From contig NZ_LGDY01000091.1 of assembly GCF_001279525.1 (NCBI RefSeq), positions 744,001 to 808,000 on the forward strand: 64,000 nucleotides of DNA, in the 5' to 3' direction. The stretch comes from Nocardia sp. NRRL S-836. GTDB lineage: Bacteria > Actinomycetota > Actinomycetes > Mycobacteriales > Pseudonocardiaceae. The position numbers and the translations under genes were made by a program. The notes beneath the pieces were generated by a model that searched no databases, had not been told where the DNA came from, and was given only the letters and a program-made list of their open reading frames with translations. This document shows, in pieces, positions 60,457 to 64,000 of this stretch. Every line of letters begins with the position of its first letter. The first letter of the stretch is position 1.

Positions 60457-61323
60457 ATGGGGATCGTCCGCATCGGCGTGTTCTACGACGGCACGTGGTT
60501 CGCCTACCTCAGCGACTTCTACGCCACCGCGCACCGGCGGGCGGCGCGGATCTCGCTGGACGGGCTGCACGACGCCCTGCGCTGGTACGTCCACGCCGAG
60601 ACCGGCCGGCCGCTGGAGGACTGCGTGGTCGCGGAGGCCCACTACGTCCGCGGCCGCATCGAGACGCCGGCCGCGTCGTTCGACGCCGTGCTGGCCTCGA
60701 CCGGGATCACGCGGCACGACATGCCGTTGCACGGCGGCAAGGAGAAGGGCGTCGACGTCCACCTGGCGCTGGAGGCGTGGGACCGGGCGACGACCGTGCC
60801 GCTGGACTGGGTCGTCCTGCTCACCGGCGACGCCGACTTCGCGCCGCTGGTCACCAGGCTGACCGCGCGGGGTGTGCACGTGGTGCTGCCGGTGGTCGAC
60901 GTGCGGGCGACCGAGGGCAGCCCGGTGCCGGCCTGGACACCGCGCACCGCGGCGCCGCTGCGGGCCGCCACACCGTTCACGCCCGGTTTCGACGACCTCT
61001 TCGCCCCCACCGACCGGCCCGATTACCCGCTGCGGGGTGCTTTCGTGCGGTCGTCGGAGGCGGTGGCGTCGCCGGTGGGGACACCGCGCGGGCGGCGGCG
61101 GGGGACCGTCGCTACCTGGAGGTCGGGGCAGTCACATGGGTTCATCACCGACACCAAGGGCGGGTCGTGGTTCGTGTCGCGCGACGACCTGCCGGAGGGG
61201 CTGACGTTGCTGCTGGCCGGGACGCCGGTGTCGTTCACCGGGTCGCCGGTGCCGACGGCGGGCCGCAAGTACCCGCGGGCGCAGCTGGTCAGGGTCGACG
61301 AGTTCCCCTCGCACACCAAGTGA
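60457..61323 (+). CDS. NYN-domain (PIN-like) protein with cold-shock-like C-terminal domain
   Basis: A 288-residue protein. Residues 1-150 are a NYN/LabA-type PIN domain with the acidic site: Asp in VFYDGTW, KGVDVHLALEA, and LTGDADFAPLV. These residues usually bind a metal and cut RNA. After a Pro/Ala linker, residues about 215-280 form a five-strand barrel: GTVATWRSGQSHGFI, SWFVSRDDLP, and VSFTGS, close to a cold-shock RNA-binding domain. Together they suggest an RNase that grips single-stranded RNA. It is a single gene. Confidence 0.8.
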   Translation: MGIVRIGVFYDGTWFAYLSDFYATAHRRAARISLDGLHDALRWYVHAETGRPLEDCVVAEAHYVRGRIETPAASFDAVLASTGITRHDMPLHGGKEKGVDVHLALEAWDRATTVPLDWVVLLTGDADFAPLVTRLTARGVHVVLPVVDVRATEGSPVPAWTPRTAAPLRAATPFTPGFDDLFAPTDRPDYPLRGAFVRSSEAVASPVGTPRGRRRGTVATWRSGQSHGFITDTKGGSWFVSRDDLPEGLTLLLAGTPVSFTGSPVPTAGRKYPRAQLVRVDEFPSHTK

Positions 61324-61369
61324 GACGACCGTGGTTACAGCTCGTGTGTGAACGAGCACCCTACGGTGC

Positions 61370-62593
61370 ATGAAATTACGCACCCCAGCGTTTCTCGCGA
61401 CCGTGCTCGCCGTCGCCGCACTGTCCACCCCTGTCGCCGCTGAAGCCGACCGGCCCGGCTGGTTCACGTCCTGGGCGCAGTCGCAGCAGAACCTCGCCCC
61501 GGTCACGCTGCACGACCAGTCGCTGCGGATGATCACGCACCTCAGCCAGGGCGGCAGCGCGGTGCGGGTCAGGCTGCAGAACACCTTCGGCACGCGGCCG
61601 CTGACCGTGGACCGCACCACCGCTGCGCTCAGCACCGGCGACGCGGCGGTCGCCCGGCCGGTGGACGTCACGTTCGGCGGGCGCGCAACGGTGACGATCC
61701 CGGCCGGCGGCGAGGTGTGGAGCGACCGGACGGCGCTGGACACGGTGGCCGGCAGCGATCTCGCGGTCAGCATGTACGTCCGCGGCGATGTCGTGCCCGG
61801 CCGGCACGAGTCGGCGTTCCGGGACAACTACCTCACCCCGGCGGGGTCGGGGGAGCACACGACGGACACGGGCGCGGCCTATACGCAACAGGTGCAGTCG
61901 ACATACCTGGTCAGCGCGGTGGACGTGTTCAGTCCCCGCCTGAAGGGCACGATCGTGCCGTTCGGCAGCTCGGTGGTCGACGGCGTGGGCAGCACGAACT
62001 GCGGACCGGGCTGCACCGAGCTGGGCACGAACAAGCGGTGGACGGACGTGCTCGCGCGGCGGATCGCGGCGGAGCTGCCCCGCGACCGGCAGCTGGCCGT
62101 GGCCAACGCGGGGATCAGCGGCACCACGAGCGCGGTCTGCCCACGCACGCCGGGCGCGGCCGTAGGGCTCGATGCGGTGTCACGGCTGGAAAGGGACGTG
62201 CTCGCACTGCACGGCGTCACCGACGTCGTCTACTACTACGGCACGAATGACATCGCGAACGGCTGCACGGCCAACGACATCGTGACCAGCTATCGCGCCG
62301 TGTTCGAACGGCTGCGCAAGGCCGGGATCGCCGTGCACGTCACGCCGATCACGCCCCGGCCCGGCTACAGCGATCAGAACAACGTCGACCGGCACGCCGT
62401 CAACGACTTCGTGAAGCGCGGCGGTGACTGCTCCGGCACCTGCGCCGGGGTCGTGGACCTCGACCAGGTGCTGGAGGACCCGATCAGGCCGAACAGCATC
62501 AACCCGCCCTACGACACCGGTGACGGCGTGCACGCCAACATCACCGGCCAGCAGGCGATCGCCGACTTCTTCGCGCTGCGGTCGTTCGCCTGA
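61370..62593 (+). CDS. Secreted SGNH-hydrolase family protein
   Basis: A 407-residue exported protein with signal MKLRTPAFLATVLAVAAL ending AEA. The first 170 residues are a beta-rich domain; the SGNH domain starts near 190 with FGSSVVDG. The usual GDS block is GSS here, with the likely nucleophile the second Ser. Block II Gly is in NAGISGT, block III is YYGTND, and block V is GDGVHANITGQ with Asp/His. Family members hydrolyse esters on sugars or lipids. Cysteines may form several disulfides. Substrate unknown. Confidence 0.82.
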   Translation: MKLRTPAFLATVLAVAALSTPVAAEADRPGWFTSWAQSQQNLAPVTLHDQSLRMITHLSQGGSAVRVRLQNTFGTRPLTVDRTTAALSTGDAAVARPVDVTFGGRATVTIPAGGEVWSDRTALDTVAGSDLAVSMYVRGDVVPGRHESAFRDNYLTPAGSGEHTTDTGAAYTQQVQSTYLVSAVDVFSPRLKGTIVPFGSSVVDGVGSTNCGPGCTELGTNKRWTDVLARRIAAELPRDRQLAVANAGISGTTSAVCPRTPGAAVGLDAVSRLERDVLALHGVTDVVYYYGTNDIANGCTANDIVTSYRAVFERLRKAGIAVHVTPITPRPGYSDQNNVDRHAVNDFVKRGGDCSGTCAGVVDLDQVLEDPIRPNSINPPYDTGDGVHANITGQQAIADFFALRSFA

Positions 62594-62602
62594 GCCGCGG
62601 TG

Positions 62603-63505
62603 TCACGACAGCAGGTCGGCGTTGATGCGCGCACCGGCGAGCGCTCCGGCCGCGGCGGACGCGCCGACCTGCGCGGTGGGATCGGTGGCGTTGCCCGCGA
62701 CCCACACGCCCGGCACCGCGGTGCTGCCCGCGGCACCGGTCACGAAGTGGCGGCCCAGGCCGTCGGGCAGGTCCGCCATCGGCAGACGCAGACCCTCGAT
62801 GCCGTCGGTGCGGGCGAACATCCTGGTCATCACGGCGATCACCCGGCGCGGCACGACCTCGCCGCCGGCCAGTCGGACGCCGGTGATCTCGTCGCCGTCG
62901 GTCTCGACCGCGGCGACCGGGGTGTCGACGACCCGGATGCCCTTGCCCGCGAACCGGGCGCGGGTGGCGTCGTCGAGCCCGGTGCCGTTGGTGAAGTAGA
63001 CGAGGTCGTCGGTGAGCTGCCGGAACAGCACCGCGTGGTGCACCGACGCCGGACCCACCGCGAGCACGCCGATCGGCTCGTCGCGGACCTCCCAGCCGTG
63101 GCAGTACGGGCAGTGCACGAGCCCGCAGCCCCAGTGCCTGGCCAGTCCGGGCACGTCGGGGAGCTCGTCGCGCAGCCCGGTGGCGACGAGCAACCGGCGT
63201 GCGCGCAGGGCTTGGCCGCCGGCGAGCGTGACGGTGAAGCCGTCGCCGTCCGGTTCCGCCGAGGAGACCTCGCCGTCGATGATCTCCCCGCCGTAGCTCC
63301 GCACCTCCTCGCGGCCGCGCTTGAGCAGCTCGGAGGGCGGGATGCCGTCGTGGCCGAGCAGTCCGTGCACGCCGTGCGCCGGGGCGTTGCGAGGGGTGCC
63401 GCTGTCGACCACGACGACGGTGCGGCGGGAACGGGCGAGCATGAGTGCGCCGCTCAGTCCGGCGGCGCCACCGCCGATCACGACGGCATCGAAGTTGTTT
63501 TTCAT
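62603..63505 (-). CDS. Thioredoxin-reductase-like FAD/NAD(P) oxidoreductase
   Basis: A 300-residue flavoprotein disulfide reductase. The N-terminal FAD motif is VVIGGGAAGLSGA, the redox pair is CPYC (Cys132, Cys135) in HCPYCHGWE, and GVWVAGNATD is the second FAD motif. The middle NADPH-binding loop is weak (VLAVGPASVHHA), so it may use a different donor, as in the thioredoxin-reductase-like group of actinomycetes. It is divergent from an XRE-cupin regulator. Confidence 0.85.
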   Translation of the reverse strand: MKNNFDAVVIGGGAAGLSGALMLARSRRTVVVVDSGTPRNAPAHGVHGLLGHDGIPPSELLKRGREEVRSYGGEIIDGEVSSAEPDGDGFTVTLAGGQALRARRLLVATGLRDELPDVPGLARHWGCGLVHCPYCHGWEVRDEPIGVLAVGPASVHHAVLFRQLTDDLVYFTNGTGLDDATRARFAGKGIRVVDTPVAAVETDGDEITGVRLAGGEVVPRRVIAVMTRMFARTDGIEGLRLPMADLPDGLGRHFVTGAAGSTAVPGVWVAGNATDPTAQVGASAAAGALAGARINADLLS

Positions 63506-63552
63506 GGTTCGACCGTAAGCACGGTTTGCGGCTGAAGCATATGATCGTGCGC

Positions 63553-64000
63553 ATGACGCAAGAAGATGGCGAGTTGGACAGCCTCGTGCGCAAACGGATC
63601 CGTGCCTTGCGGGTGGCGCAGGGCTGGTCGCTGGAGGAGCTGGCGACCCGTGCCCGGCTGAGCCCGTCGTCGCTCAGCCGGATCGAGAACGGTCAGCGCC
63701 GCCTCGCCCTGGACCAGCTCGTCGTCCTCGCGCGGGCCCTGGACACGTCGCTCGACCAGCTCGTGGAGACCGACACCGACGACGTGATCCTCAGCCCGAT
63801 GATCGACGGTGCGCGCGATCAGCTGCGCTGGCCGATCAGGGCCGAACCGGGCATGACCGTGATCCGGCAGCGCATGACGACCCCGCCACCCGAAAGCCCC
63901 TCCGGCCTGCGCGCGCACTCGGGTCACGAGTGGCTCGTCGTGCTGTCCGGCACGGCGATCCTGCTCCTGGGCAACCGCCGGTTCCGGGTGGAGACGAACC
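63553..64000 (+). CDS. XRE-family regulator with cupin domain (runs off window)
   Basis: At least 149 residues; the gene continues beyond the right edge. Residues 10-70 are an XRE helix-turn-helix (RVAQGWSLEELATRARLSPSSLSRIENGQRRLALDQLVVLARAL), and from ~110 a cupin begins (HEWLVVLSGTAILLLGNRRF). ATG 63553 is preferred over ATG 63541 because TATGAT (63540-63545) looks like the -10 box, giving a near-leaderless mRNA. It is divergent from the thioredoxin-reductase-like gene, its probable target. Confidence 0.85.
   Translation, partial: MTQEDGELDSLVRKRIRALRVAQGWSLEELATRARLSPSSLSRIENGQRRLALDQLVVLARALDTSLDQLVETDTDDVILSPMIDGARDQLRWPIRAEPGMTVIRQRMTTPPPESPSGLRAHSGHEWLVVLSGTAILLLGNRRFRVETN

Noticed and set aside
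1..64000. tRNA, rRNA, insertion sequence or integrase genes
   Set aside because: No cloverleaf, transposase DDE pattern, tyrosine/serine recombinase motif or paired terminal inverted repeats was recognised anywhere in the window.

Overview
The window reads as chromosomal DNA of a high-GC Gram-positive actinomycete. Evidence: very GC-rich codons, many GTG and TTG starts, 4-bp ATGA/GTGA gene overlaps, an EphD-type hydrolase-SDR fusion, mycothiol-type DinB proteins, and a DesK/NarL-type kinase beside an ABC exporter. The codon phrase for Ser-Thr-Val-Asp (tccactgtggac) and the family mix suggest Pseudonocardiaceae (Lentzea/Saccharothrix-like); that is inference. No rRNA, tRNA, CRISPR array, transposase or integrase was seen.

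Left arm (1-9.7 kb): a decaying patch (DEDD exonuclease stump, frameshifted carboxylesterase), a TPR protein, a small zinc-ribbon protein with its partner, an ephD-like hydrolase/reductase fusion divergent from its TetR regulator across a perfect 23-bp operator, a ribbon-helix-helix protein, and several exported proteins (SGNH lipoprotein, guanyl-type RNase, SNase-like/CBM2 lipoprotein). At 10.0-14.6 kb lies a tightly coupled catabolic operon pcaHGBDC-pobA, which takes 4-hydroxybenzoate through protocatechuate to 3-oxoadipate; the later steps (pcaIJ, pcaF) are not here. From 14.7 to 26.4 kb come an AlkZ-like glycosylase, an ECF sigma factor with a VOC protein, a three-gene YbjQ-like operon, a MarR/MMPL/AlkZ-like cassette that looks like resistance to DNA-damaging compounds, and a secreted M43 protease whose Shine-Dalgarno can be masked by a hairpin.

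Middle (27.2-37.4 kb): a complete kdpFABC potassium pump operon with kdpE but no kdpD, a TetR/aldo-keto reductase pair with a 35-bp palindrome, lysA, and a secreted sphingomyelinase-like phosphodiesterase.

The most notable region is 37.5-53.7 kb: a five-gene minus-strand operon, lower in GC than its surroundings, with 4-bp overlaps at three of its four gene junctions. In transcription order it encodes a 2052-residue AAA/STAND-type ATPase, a coiled-coil plus beta-CASP metallo-beta-lactamase nuclease, a 779-residue protein possibly related to DrmE, a DrmA-like helicase and a DrmB-like DUF1998 protein. DrmA and DrmB are the core of the DISARM anti-phage system, but no methyltransferase and no DrmC phospholipase-D nuclease is encoded. 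I propose this is a DISARM-related defence system in which an MBL nuclease and a giant ATPase replace the usual modification and PLD parts.

Right arm (54.4-64.0 kb): a KDPG-type aldolase with its GntR regulator and two matching AT-rich sites, a roughly 0.9-kb hierarchical GC-rich repeat tract, an ABC exporter/two-component operon, an NYN-domain RNase candidate with a cold-shock-like tail, an SGNH hydrolase, and a thioredoxin-reductase-like enzyme divergent from an XRE-cupin regulator that runs off the window. Gene fragments are scattered throughout (exonuclease, carboxylesterase, three hydrolase tails, uridine kinase without its P-loop, quinone oxidoreductase tail), which points to repeated deletion events.
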